This document shows positions 46,144 to 55,507 of a DNA stretch of 64,000 nt, in pieces. A program made the translations under genes and the position numbers. Location of the stretch: the NCBI GenBank assembly GCA_004431415.1, contig QPMI01000119.1, positions 1-64,000 of the forward strand. Direction: 5' to 3'. Below the pieces are notes generated by a model, which saw nothing but the letters and a program-made list of their open reading frames with translations, did no database searches and was not told the origin of the DNA. The DNA is from Cyanophora paradoxa (Eukaryota > Glaucocystophyceae > Cyanophorales > Cyanophoraceae). The first letter of the stretch is position 1; each line of letters begins with the position of its first letter.

Positions 46144-46330
46144 ACCGCCCCCAAAGTCCCAAATATCCGCTGAATCCTTTTTGTTACCATGATCGATCGA
46201 CTTTTCGATGGATCATTACCATATATCGAGCGCCAATCGGAAAACCCAAAGGTATTTAAAGGTTAGCCGCCAAAAAATGACAAGGATCCGGAGAAATTAA
46301 TTTCTCCATTAAGTATAAGAAGACCCCAAG

Positions 46331-48724
46331 ATGTTCAACTCTCAGCAACCGAACGGACTTAAAATCGCTCTCTTTGAGAAGGTGGATCGCTCCACTCTCA
46401 AATACCTGATTGATAATTTCGAGACTTTGGAGTATCGACCTGATATTGATGCAACTGCTACTCTCACCCTTCTCCAACGTTATTTCAAGGATTTGAAGCG
46501 AGATGGGCGCATTGAAGTTAAATATCATCAATGCAAGCATAATACTGGTCGTTATTTCGTGAATCTTGAACACATCAAGAAGAAGCAAGCATCAATGCAA
46601 GGAATGCCCAGAGAATTCCGCCACACTCTTGCTCGCGATTTCTACTACGATATCGATATGAAAAATGCGCATCCCACACTTCTCATTCAGTATTGTGAAA
46701 AAAATGAAATCGTTTGTGAGGGTCTCACTGATTATGTCGACAATCGTGATAGTATCATTGCTGATATAAGCAAGAAATCGGGACTTTCTCGCGAAGATAT
46801 CAAGAAAGCGTTTCTTTCTGTTGTAAACGGGGGTGGGGGCTCAATTGATAACAAGGAGCTGCTGAACCACCCCAAGTTCAAAGCAGTTAAGAACGAAATC
46901 ACAGGAATTCACGCTCAAATTGCAAGCATGCCCGAAAACCACAACTTCTTCTTGATTTGCAAGCGAAAGAAGGAGTATAACATCTTTGGTTCAACCATTA
47001 ATATGGTTCTTTGCAAATTGGAGAATGAATGTCTGATTGCGCTTTGTCAGTATTTAACCTCACTTGCTGTGAAAGTCGGTGTTCTCGTTTATGACGGTTG
47101 TATGGTTGAAAAAGCCCTTGAATTACCCGAAACTCGTCTCCACAATATTCTCTGTGATGCTACCAAGTATATTGAGAATATCACTGGCTACAAGATTGAG
47201 TTGATGATTAAACCAATGGATCAAGGATTTACGATTCCAACAAATTCAAAAAGTGTATCCTCTCCTCTTAATATTGTTCGGGATGATCGTGAAGCTGCTC
47301 TCACATTTGTTAAATCGATTGAGGGGCGAGTGGTCATGTCTGATGGTCGTATATTCGCTCAGACAGACGATTTTCTGTGGACTGATGATTCCACAATGGT
47401 CTACAATATAATGTTGAAATTGTGCATGCAGTGCTTCATGTTCAAGGAGGATGACAAACGTAACTTGAAGCCATATTCTACCAATCTTACTGGGGCAGAT
47501 CGAATTATCAAGACAGCCAAAGCATTTCTGCCCAATAATCGTGTGTTCTACAATGATATTATGTGGTCATCGACCATTGGGAAATTGTGCTACCGAAATG
47601 GTGTGTATGATTTCGAGACAAAGAAGCTCACACCATGGGACAAATGTGACAAGATCTATTCTACCACTCGAACTGAGAGGGATCTTCTTGTTGACAAAGA
47701 TGGATATGTGATCAAGCCATCTGATTCGGATATTCAAACCCTTTTCGACAAGATTCTGGAACCCGTTTTCGGAACTGATTCGATTTCTTCTGCTCTGGAA
47801 TTCACAGCTCGTGCAATGGCTGGGAAATACGAAGATAAACAGTGGGGATTATCAATTGGTGAACGCAATTGTGGTAAGGGGGTTTATGTGAATCTCAATG
47901 AAAATACCTGGGGAAGTGGATATGTGCACACCATCAGTGGGGAGGCATTCTTGCTGAATAAGAACTCAGATGACAACGATACCTCCAAGTTAAAGTGGAT
48001 GAAACCTTGTGAATTTCGTCGTCTGACATTCACCCAAGAGATGAAATTCGATGTCTCAAACACAAATATTAAGGTGAATGGTGCAATGATCAAAAAGAAG
48101 GAATCTGGTGGTGATGTTCAATGCATGCGTGTTCTTTATGAAAATGAGGTCAATATTCGCCTCCAAAGTCGTTTGTGGATGATCATGAATGATGTTCCAC
48201 CCATTTCCCCATCTGATACCCTTCAAACCATGGTATTGTTCAAGCACCCCCACAAATTCGTTGATCAAAAGACTGTTGAGGAAATGAACTCTCCTTGTGT
48301 GAGATTGGCTTCGGAAGATATCAAGAGTGTTCTGCTAAAAAGTCCTGAGATAATTAGAGCATTCGAATGGATGGTGTTTGAAGCCTACAAATCTCAGAAA
48401 TTCGTGGTGTCTGGGAAGGTTGCTGAGGATATTAATGAATTCCGGGAAGATGCAGGTGATGAAATGTCTCTGATCAGATCAGTGTTCGAATTCACTCGAA
48501 ATTCATCCGATTCTGTAACTTCCAAGATGGTTGAGCAAGAGATCAAGCAACTGAGACTGAATATGTCTGCAAATCGCATTAAAACTGTGATGGGTTTGCT
48601 TGGAGCGAAATATGACAAGAATGCAGTTCGCAAGAAGGTTGGTACTGGTTATGATCGTGGCTACAAGGGTGTGAAGAAGATTGATAAGACACCTACTGTT
48701 GTTGAGTTTGATGATGATGAGTAA
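46331..48724 (+). CDS. TVpol-like polymerase fused to superfamily 3 helicase
   Basis: 797 residues. The N-terminal third has the pattern of the transposon-virophage polymerase (family-A-like): motif A FYYDIDMKNAHPTLLIQYC, motif B region IKKAFLSVVNGGG, motif C VGVLVYDGCMVEK. The C-terminal half is a D5/SF3 helicase: Walker A LSIGERNCGKGVYV, a Walker B region LTFTQEM, and motif C LWMIMNDVPPISPSD. In Polinton-like viruses this fusion is the main replication protein. Here it sits inside the inverted-repeat block with the capsid genes, while a separate B-family polymerase lies just outside. Element 1 lacks it. Confidence 0.75.
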   Translation: MFNSQQPNGLKIALFEKVDRSTLKYLIDNFETLEYRPDIDATATLTLLQRYFKDLKRDGRIEVKYHQCKHNTGRYFVNLEHIKKKQASMQGMPREFRHTLARDFYYDIDMKNAHPTLLIQYCEKNEIVCEGLTDYVDNRDSIIADISKKSGLSREDIKKAFLSVVNGGGGSIDNKELLNHPKFKAVKNEITGIHAQIASMPENHNFFLICKRKKEYNIFGSTINMVLCKLENECLIALCQYLTSLAVKVGVLVYDGCMVEKALELPETRLHNILCDATKYIENITGYKIELMIKPMDQGFTIPTNSKSVSSPLNIVRDDREAALTFVKSIEGRVVMSDGRIFAQTDDFLWTDDSTMVYNIMLKLCMQCFMFKEDDKRNLKPYSTNLTGADRIIKTAKAFLPNNRVFYNDIMWSSTIGKLCYRNGVYDFETKKLTPWDKCDKIYSTTRTERDLLVDKDGYVIKPSDSDIQTLFDKILEPVFGTDSISSALEFTARAMAGKYEDKQWGLSIGERNCGKGVYVNLNENTWGSGYVHTISGEAFLLNKNSDDNDTSKLKWMKPCEFRRLTFTQEMKFDVSNTNIKVNGAMIKKKESGGDVQCMRVLYENEVNIRLQSRLWMIMNDVPPISPSDTLQTMVLFKHPHKFVDQKTVEEMNSPCVRLASEDIKSVLLKSPEIIRAFEWMVFEAYKSQKFVVSGKVAEDINEFREDAGDEMSLIRSVFEFTRNSSDSVTSKMVEQEIKQLRLNMSANRIKTVMGLLGAKYDKNAVRKKVGTGYDRGYKGVKKIDKTPTVVEFDDDE

Positions 48725-48785
48725 AATACTTCTGTTATGATTCTGATTTCTATATACATTCTTTTTATACCTTACTGGAAATGGA

Positions 48786-48986
48786 CAGTAGGCACTTGAA
48801 TAATCGAAGTAGGCACTTTTCAATTGAGGTTAGGCACTTTTAATTGACGTTAGGCACTTAGGCACCTTTCCTGGAAACTCTCTATAAAAAATAAAATCAA
48901 CGTTTTGAAAAACGCGACTTAACCTTTTTAAGACTTCTTTCTTACTCTCGATTCAAGAGTGCCTAACTGCCTACAAGTGCCTACAA
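48786..48986 (-). repeat. Inverted repeat bounding the capsid/TVpol block, right arm
   Basis: Reverse complement of 39819-40015 with about 80% identity, including five or more TAGGCAC/GTGCCTA heptamers. It begins 62 bases after the TVpol stop. Confidence 0.85.
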
Positions 48987-49006
48987 AAAATGATGCGATT
49001 TCAGAG

Positions 49007-49339
49007 ATGGGATCCAAGAGCACCACAATGACCACATTCTCAAAAGAAGATTTCGCCCGACTCAATCATGAATGCTATGGATCTGATCCAGTTCTGACAG
49101 ATGCAGAGCAAAGAAAAAAAGTGCTTCGGTTGATCTTGGAGAAAGGAGGATGTAAATATGATCAGATGCCCAGGCATTTCAGAAAGAAATTAGATAGATA
49201 CTGCGAAAATGGTAGAGGTCACCAGTGTGCAAATGATTTCGAGGAAATGAGAGCGGGGCAGGGTCGTCATGATGTGAACCATGCAAGAAAGCGACTTCAA
49301 GATAAACTTTCAAAACGCGTTCAAAACGCCCGAAAATAA
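49007..49339 (+). CDS. Hypothetical basic protein
   Basis: 110 residues from ATG 49007 (MGSKSTTMTTFSKED). The frame is open from 48959, but those codons lie in the repeat arm. Polar and basic (YDQMPRHFRKKLDRYCEN; tail KRVQNARK). No recognised family. It is the first gene after the inverted repeat, in line with the polymerase gene. Confidence 0.5.
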   Translation: MGSKSTTMTTFSKEDFARLNHECYGSDPVLTDAEQRKKVLRLILEKGGCKYDQMPRHFRKKLDRYCENGRGHQCANDFEEMRAGQGRHDVNHARKRLQDKLSKRVQNARK

Positions 49340-49360
49340 TATGTTCCCTTAAAGTAAAAG

Positions 49361-49621
49361 ATGCCCCGCCAATCCAATAGAATCATCAAAGAGAAGAAAA
49401 ACGAAATACTCGGTCTTTTAGGAACCCTTTTAGTCACTGGTGATATTACAGAATTCGAATATGATCGCCAGGCAGCAATCTTGGATAGGAGACCAAGATT
49501 ATCTCAACTCACAGAAATTACAAATCGACTGTATGATCGTTTTGAGAAAATGGAGGAATTCAGGGATGAAGGTTTAAGGTTGGGAGCGATTGCACCAGAG
49601 ATTGAAGATGGGAAGCAATGA
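49361..49621 (+). CDS. Hypothetical protein upstream of the polymerase
   Basis: 86 residues, preceded by CCCTTAAAGTAAAAG at the ATG. A helical, charged protein with a DITEFEYDRQAAILDRR segment and no known family. Its 3' end overlaps the polymerase start by 14 bases, so the two are probably expressed together. Confidence 0.55.
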   Translation: MPRQSNRIIKEKKNEILGLLGTLLVTGDITEFEYDRQAAILDRRPRLSQLTEITNRLYDRFEKMEEFRDEGLRLGAIAPEIEDGKQ

Positions 49622-52600
49622 ACAAAGCATATTCTTGGTTGACCTATCGAGCCAGAGGGAGGTTATCCAAGATGGGATTGAATTCTTGGAGAGAATTGCA
49701 CCCACTCTACCTCAGAGACTCAGACAGAAACTCCAAGACCTGCGAGCAATTAAAACTCGGTTGACCTTCATTTGTAAATTCACCAAAGTGAGTGATCAAA
49801 GGGTGTGGATCACCAAATTCATTTACAGTGATTACTTTGTCATCACAAGATCACGAAATATTGATGTTGAACTGCGAAATGCCCTTCAATCTATGCAGGA
49901 ACAGATGATGCAGGTTGACAGTTACAGACTGGATCGCATTGAGATGCTGAGAGTGGTAATAATGTCTTATGCTCCTGTGGGTGGTTGCTTCTTCTCGACA
50001 CCTGAGTGGATTGGATCAAAGAGAGCAACTGTGAATGTCAAGAATATTGATGGTCAAGACTGCTTCAAGTATGCAATCTTGGCTTACCTGCACCGAAATG
50101 ATATTAATAAACACAAGAGCAATGAACCCAGCCAGTATAGAAGATGGTTAAACGAACTCGATTTCGAGGGCATCCAGTTTCCAGTTGCCTGTGATGCAGA
50201 GGTTATTGATCGATTTGAGGAGCAGAACCCTGAACTCTCAATCAACATTTATGGTGCAGATAATCAAGCACAGTGTTTCTATCCTCTCCACCAATCCAGC
50301 AACCCCAGGAGAAAGACCAAGATTAACCTTTTATTAATCGAAAACGAAGAGGATGATAGAGGGTATTATATCACCATCATGTCTCTGAGTAGACTTCTGA
50401 AAACCACCTTTGATAAAGCCCATGATGGTCGCATTTATTATTGTGAGACCTGTCTGTCTCGTTTCAGAACTCAGGAGAAGCTGGATGTACATATAGAAGC
50501 AAATCGCTGCATTGATTGGAGGGAAAGCAAAGGTAAATGTCCGAAATCTGGAAGTCACATTGCATTTGGGCTTCAACACCTTCGCAAAACTGTGTGGCTT
50601 CCCACTATCTGCTATGTGAAAATGGACAGTCACTCGGTTCCAATTGATGAGAACCGCAGTAAGAGAGAGGTTAAATCGGTTTCTCTAACAGTTGTGATGG
50701 GGGATGAGGTGATCTCTCATTATTTCGAGGGATCAGATCCACTTGGTGCTCTGTTTACCACTCTCACAGAGATCAGACCCCAAGTAATCCGCACTCTATT
50801 CACCAATATTCCAATGCACCCACTCACAGAGGAGCAGAAAGCACAATACAAGATTACTAAACACTGTTATATCTGTGCTGAACGATTTACCCATGAGAAT
50901 TTCCCAGTGAGAGACCATTGTCATCAATCAGGAGCATTTATTGGGAAAGCATGCAGAAACTGCAATCTCCACAGGAGAATCTCGAAACAAACCAAGGTTG
51001 CAATAGTGGTGGATCACATGGATGAATGTGGACACGAAATATTCCGCAAAATTGCACAGCAAGATGATAAACTTCGTGTTGAGATTCTGAGCAAGAATTT
51101 CGATCAATACCTCTCTCTGCAATGGGGCATGTGGAAATTCATAGATGCTTCGCACTTCATGGACTTCCAGGCAGTGGATTCTGGTGATCTTATGAGTAAA
51201 TTCCAGACATTCCGAGAATTGGCGTTTACACAATATGGATTGGATCCTGCCCATTATGTGAGCGCTCCTGGATTATCCTGGGATGCAATGCTCATTTATA
51301 CCAGAGCAAAGATCGAGCAGATCAGTGATGTAGGGCAATACGAATTTATTGAGAGGGCAATTCGAGGTGGGTTTGCTACAATGCCTACTCGATATGCAAA
51401 GGTGGATAACCCAGATGACCATATAGTTCTCTTAGATGCAAATAATCTGTATGGTTATGCTCTCAGTCAAGAACTGCCCATTGGAGATTTTCGATGGGAA
51501 GATATCACAGAGGCACTTAAAGAGACCCCAGGACGAAGTGCCTTTATTGAAGTAGACCTGGAATACCCACAAACTCTCACAGATCATTACGATTTTCCAC
51601 TTGTAGTGAATAAAGAACATGTCACCACCGAAATGCTGGGTGGGTATCAAAGAAAGTTACTGGATATCACAGGTGAGAAGATAAGCAAAGACCCCAAACT
51701 CACTGCAACATTCTCACCCAAAAACAAGTATGTTATCTCCCAACCTCTCTTGGTCTATCTTGTGAGCAAAGGTATTATAATTAAGAAGGTTCACAGGGTT
51801 CTCTCATTTGCAACCTCTGCATTCATGAAGAGTTATATTGATCTAAATACGAAACTGAGGCGCCAATCTGTCACCAGATTCGAGTCTGACTTCTTTAAAT
51901 TAATGAACAATGCAATCTATGGTAAATGCCTCGAATCATGCAGGGGTCGATCTGTGGTAAAGATTGCTAACAGTGAGAAACTCTGCAAGAAATATGCTGC
52001 AAGTCCATTGATCAAGGCAACCAATGTATTAAACGAAAATGCTGTTGCCTTTGAGATGTACTCAAAGCATGTTCACTTAGATAAACCAGTAGCAATTGGT
52101 GCTTTTGTGCTGGATTTCGCCAAACTCCATAATAGCAGGTTCTTTTATGATGTGGTGAGGAGAACTTGGGAAACAGCAGAGCTGCTGTTCCATGATACAG
52201 ATTCTTTCTGTCTACTGCTGCATACCAATGATCTAAATAATGAGATGAAGCGAATTGCTGAACACCTGGATTGCAGTAATTATGATCCAGCCCACCCTCT
52301 CTTTGATAGGAGCAATCGTTTGATTCCAGGTAAATATAAAAACGAGTTTCCCCATGCAAAGATTGTGGAGTATGTAGGTCTGAGATCGAAACTCTATGCT
52401 TTCAGAACTGAGACCTTTGATAAAATAAAAATGTCTGGAACCTCCTCAAAAGAGGTTTACTTTGATGATTTCAAGAGATGCTTGTTTGAAGGCATCACCA
52501 AAACAGTAGCAGTAGTAAACAAGCGAAGACAAGACCACAACCTATATGATTTGGAGAGCAGAAGGGTGGCTCTAAACCAACTCGATAGCAAAAGGAAGAT

Positions 52601-52640
52601 ATTAGACGATGGAATTCACAGCATTCCATTTGGGCTCTAA
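49608..52640 (+). CDS. B-family DNA polymerase (DNA_pol_B_2, protein-primed type), element 2
   Basis: 1,010 residues from ATG 49608. Order: N-terminal CF block (NIDGQDCFKYAILAYLHR), a zinc finger (CETCLSRFRTQEKLDVHIEANRC without its last residues), an endonuclease-VII-like zinc/HNH segment (CYICAERF ... VRDHCHQSGAFIGKACRNCN), then palm motifs A (LLDANNLYGYALSQ), B (FFKLMNNAIYGK) and C (LLFHDTDSFCLL). The DANNLYG motif A is the type seen in animal Polintons and adintovirus-like elements, not that of element 1. The open frame is uninterrupted with all catalytic residues. It replicates the element from protein-primed ends by family knowledge. Confidence 0.93.
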   Translation: MGSNEQSIFLVDLSSQREVIQDGIEFLERIAPTLPQRLRQKLQDLRAIKTRLTFICKFTKVSDQRVWITKFIYSDYFVITRSRNIDVELRNALQSMQEQMMQVDSYRLDRIEMLRVVIMSYAPVGGCFFSTPEWIGSKRATVNVKNIDGQDCFKYAILAYLHRNDINKHKSNEPSQYRRWLNELDFEGIQFPVACDAEVIDRFEEQNPELSINIYGADNQAQCFYPLHQSSNPRRKTKINLLLIENEEDDRGYYITIMSLSRLLKTTFDKAHDGRIYYCETCLSRFRTQEKLDVHIEANRCIDWRESKGKCPKSGSHIAFGLQHLRKTVWLPTICYVKMDSHSVPIDENRSKREVKSVSLTVVMGDEVISHYFEGSDPLGALFTTLTEIRPQVIRTLFTNIPMHPLTEEQKAQYKITKHCYICAERFTHENFPVRDHCHQSGAFIGKACRNCNLHRRISKQTKVAIVVDHMDECGHEIFRKIAQQDDKLRVEILSKNFDQYLSLQWGMWKFIDASHFMDFQAVDSGDLMSKFQTFRELAFTQYGLDPAHYVSAPGLSWDAMLIYTRAKIEQISDVGQYEFIERAIRGGFATMPTRYAKVDNPDDHIVLLDANNLYGYALSQELPIGDFRWEDITEALKETPGRSAFIEVDLEYPQTLTDHYDFPLVVNKEHVTTEMLGGYQRKLLDITGEKISKDPKLTATFSPKNKYVISQPLLVYLVSKGIIIKKVHRVLSFATSAFMKSYIDLNTKLRRQSVTRFESDFFKLMNNAIYGKCLESCRGRSVVKIANSEKLCKKYAASPLIKATNVLNENAVAFEMYSKHVHLDKPVAIGAFVLDFAKLHNSRFFYDVVRRTWETAELLFHDTDSFCLLLHTNDLNNEMKRIAEHLDCSNYDPAHPLFDRSNRLIPGKYKNEFPHAKIVEYVGLRSKLYAFRTETFDKIKMSGTSSKEVYFDDFKRCLFEGITKTVAVVNKRRQDHNLYDLESRRVALNQLDSKRKILDDGIHSIPFGL

Positions 52641-52823
52641 TCTACTTCATTAATCTTTCTTTTTCTTTGGTTTCGCTCTCCAAGAAGTAATAAACCGCGA
52701 ATTAAATGCAGCAGCCAAATACATCTTAATCCAGGATCATTGGGCTCGATTGCAAAATAGTTTGGAATTGTGTTCTCTTTCCACACAGACTCTTGCATTT
52801 ATTATATGAGAGATAAGGTAAAG

Positions 52824-54224
52824 ATGCCTTCAACACAAATAGGATTGAGACAACCACCAAGAATTGTGAGAAAAGAGGCAATTGAAGATCGAGGGAATAT
52901 CCTGCCCATCACAGTTCCAGTGGAGGAGAAGAGCAGTCGAATATTAAAAAGATCAGAGATGGTCAAGCAATTAATCCCAGAGACCCTCCCAGCTGAGACA
53001 GCAACAAAAGAGTCAAAGATTGCTAAGAAGTTCTATGATCCCAGGACAGGCTACAAAGGATTTACTGCAATGAGACAGGAACTACCAGAGGAGAACTACA
53101 AGAAGATGAGAGAATGGTATGATAAGCAGGAGGTTGTCCAAATTAATGCACCCACTCTATCTCGAAAGAGAGATCCCATGATTCCAATTAGGCAACCCCT
53201 TGATACATATGTGATTGATCTGCTCTTCTTTCCTGCATACAAAAAGCAGAATGATGGTTATGATACATTTATGAGTGCAATGGAATCAACCCTGAGAACA
53301 GGGTTCATAATTCCAATGAGAGACAAGAGTGCTCTTACTACTCTTGCAGCATTCAAGCAACTTGAACAAAGAGTCCCCAGACCGATTGTTCGCATTCAGA
53401 GTGATAGTGGAAGCGAATTTACCAATGTGCTATTCACAGATTATTTGGGAACCAAAAGCATAGAGCATCAACTAAGTGATGTTGCAGATCACAGAACCCA
53501 AGGTCGAATTGAAGCCTTTAACAGACAGATCAAAAGATTGATCACAAACTACTGCATTGCAAATAATACTGCACGATTTTTTGATGTGTTGGGTGATATT
53601 GAGTATAATTATAATAATACCATTCACTCTGCAACCAAGAGAAAACCAGCAGAGACCACAGAAGCCCACTACAAAGAGATTGTGAATATGGAGGATCAGA
53701 GATTCAAGAAATCGATTGAGTATCTTGATGCTCTGAAACCTGGAATGTTTGTGAGAGTAAAAGTTGAAAAGAATCCATTTGCAAAGCAGGGTGTTAATTG
53801 GTCTCGAATTGTTTATAGTGTGGAGGGCAGAGAGGGCTTCAAGTTCAGAATCAGAAGTCCAAGTGGTGAGATAGTTGATGGTAGATTCGCTTTTCATGAA
53901 CTGCTGCCCATCAAAGGTGTTGAGTATCATGAAACTCCCACAGTGGATGCCCTTGAACATGCAAAGGAGGAAGCCAGGGTTGATTCTGCAATCAGAAAGG
54001 AGGGCATAGAAAAAGCAAGTGAAGTACCAAAAGAACCCCTCACAGAAGCAAGAGCACAAAAGAAGGGTAGAGTAGAGAAGGAATTAAAGAAGTTGACCAT
54101 AGCAGGAACCCAGAAATTATCAGAAGTTAACAGTCAGAGGTGGTATAATGACTTTTCAACCACCAAGGAAACATATACTGCACCCCAAACTCGATTTAAT
54201 CTACGAAGTGGGCAGAGGAAATAG
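52824..54224 (+). CDS. Element 2 retroviral-type (rve) integrase
   Basis: 466 residues from ATG 52824. The DDE core has D in LDTYVIDLLFFPAY, D in IVRIQSDSGSEF and E in QGRIEAFNRQIKR. A C-terminal SH3/chromo-like part follows (LKPGMFVRVKVEKNPF ... SRIVYSVEGREG), then a Lys/Glu-rich tail with a KLTIAGTQKLSE segment that parallels element 1's integrase. The N-terminal 110 residues are specific to this element. Complete and uninterrupted. It follows the polymerase as in element 1. Confidence 0.93.
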   Translation: MPSTQIGLRQPPRIVRKEAIEDRGNILPITVPVEEKSSRILKRSEMVKQLIPETLPAETATKESKIAKKFYDPRTGYKGFTAMRQELPEENYKKMREWYDKQEVVQINAPTLSRKRDPMIPIRQPLDTYVIDLLFFPAYKKQNDGYDTFMSAMESTLRTGFIIPMRDKSALTTLAAFKQLEQRVPRPIVRIQSDSGSEFTNVLFTDYLGTKSIEHQLSDVADHRTQGRIEAFNRQIKRLITNYCIANNTARFFDVLGDIEYNYNNTIHSATKRKPAETTEAHYKEIVNMEDQRFKKSIEYLDALKPGMFVRVKVEKNPFAKQGVNWSRIVYSVEGREGFKFRIRSPSGEIVDGRFAFHELLPIKGVEYHETPTVDALEHAKEEARVDSAIRKEGIEKASEVPKEPLTEARAQKKGRVEKELKKLTIAGTQKLSEVNSQRWYNDFSTTKETYTAPQTRFNLRSGQRK

Positions 54225-54225
54225 A

Positions 54226-54468
54226 TTAACAACGCTTTCGGAATCTCTTAGACCTCTGGCGAATTCTCCTCATTTGTCTATCTTTTTCAAGAATTTCCAA
54301 GAAGAAAGTTTCAAGGTTTGAGACCAGCTGGTAATTGTAAACAAAGAACAGTCTCACATGCTCTGGCTGTGACATGAAGAAATTGTAATAGAAAGCAGTT
54401 TTGAAATCATGGACCCAGTCTGATTGGGCAGCATGGATGATAGCAGGGTCTTGGTAGATGGGATCCAT
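54226..54468 (-). CDS. Hypothetical small protein
   Basis: 80 residues from ATG 54468 (MDPIYQDPAIIHAAQSDW). Aromatic-rich centre (FYYNFFMSQPEHVRLFFVYNY) and basic tail (RRIRQRSKRFRKRC). Convergent with the integrase, with stops 1 base apart. No recognised family and no counterpart in element 1. Confidence 0.45.
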   Translation of the reverse strand: MDPIYQDPAIIHAAQSDWVHDFKTAFYYNFFMSQPEHVRLFFVYNYQLVSNLETFFLEILEKDRQMRRIRQRSKRFRKRC

Positions 54469-54504
54469 AGCAGAAGTTGAGAGAATCCAGAAAATCCTTG
54501 TCAA

Positions 54505-55507
54505 TTTTTTATTTTGTTAGTGCCCGATCTCAACGAAACAAGAACGGCGCTGTCGAGAGGATTCCGAATCTGTTTTCAGAATTGAAAACGGAGCAGTTGG
54601 TAATAAAATACATATATATGACCGATATTGAAGTTTCGGTGAAGTTTCAATGAAGTTTCGGAGCGAAGTTTCAATGAAGTTTCGGAGCGAAGTTTCAACG
54701 AAGTTTCGGAGCGAAGTTTTTATGAAGTTTCGGTGAAGTTGCGAATGACGTCATGAGTGTCTTTTCGGTTCGCGAATAATTAAGTGGACATGGCGGCGTC
54801 CCGTCGTTTTTTTGAAGAGGTGTCCTCGAAAATGGTGCCCCGTCATTTTCGTGAAACGGTGTCCTCGAAAATGGTGCCCCGTCATTTTCGTGAATCCTGT
54901 TGAACAAAATGGTTGCTCGTCATCGCAACCAGGTTGCGCAACCACTCAATCGGAAAAAAATTGGGTGCGCAACCACTCAATCGGAAAAAAATTGGGTGCG
55001 CAACCACTCAATCGGAAAAAAATTGGTTGCGCAACCAGTATGACGTCATGACATCACGTGTTTCATGACAAATATATATACCATACATTTCGTGTGACAC
55101 AGAAGCCCCCAGTCGCCGACCGACCAATCCGCTATTTTATGGTCAAAATGTATATATGCGCATATATACTTGACGGTTCGCGTTACCACTGTCGGCATCG
55201 AATAACGTTCCTACTGTGGTGCTGTCGGCATCTTCAAATGCTTGTATCTCGTCACCAGAACATCGGATTGCGACCGTCGACATAGCGCTGGAAAGCGCTT
55301 GCAAAGACCTACACGACAATATAGGTGTCGAGTATATATATGTATATATATCATACATATATTTCGAAAAAACGACTTGTCGGCTACTTTCTACTGCAAA
55401 GAACATGCAGTAAAATAATGCAAAAATACAGTAGCTACTGTAAAAATCGCCATAATGTGGGCGAAGATACAGTAGCCACTGGATCATACGTCAGGAATTC
55501 TGAAATA
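54505..55507. repeat. Repeat-rich non-coding region
   Basis: Three tandem families: GAAGTTTCGGAGCGAAGTTT-type repeats at about 54630-54745; two copies of a 39-bp unit with GGTGTCCTCGAAAATGGTGC at about 54820-54895; and four copies of a TGCGCAACCACTCAATCGGA-containing unit (about 54930-55040) with poly-A and a GCAACCAGGTTGC palindrome. The rest (55050-55507) is AT-rich with TATATATA stretches. No gene is supported. Possible replication or regulatory region, or a recombination seam between the polymerase/integrase and patatin/fibre modules. Confidence 0.6.
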
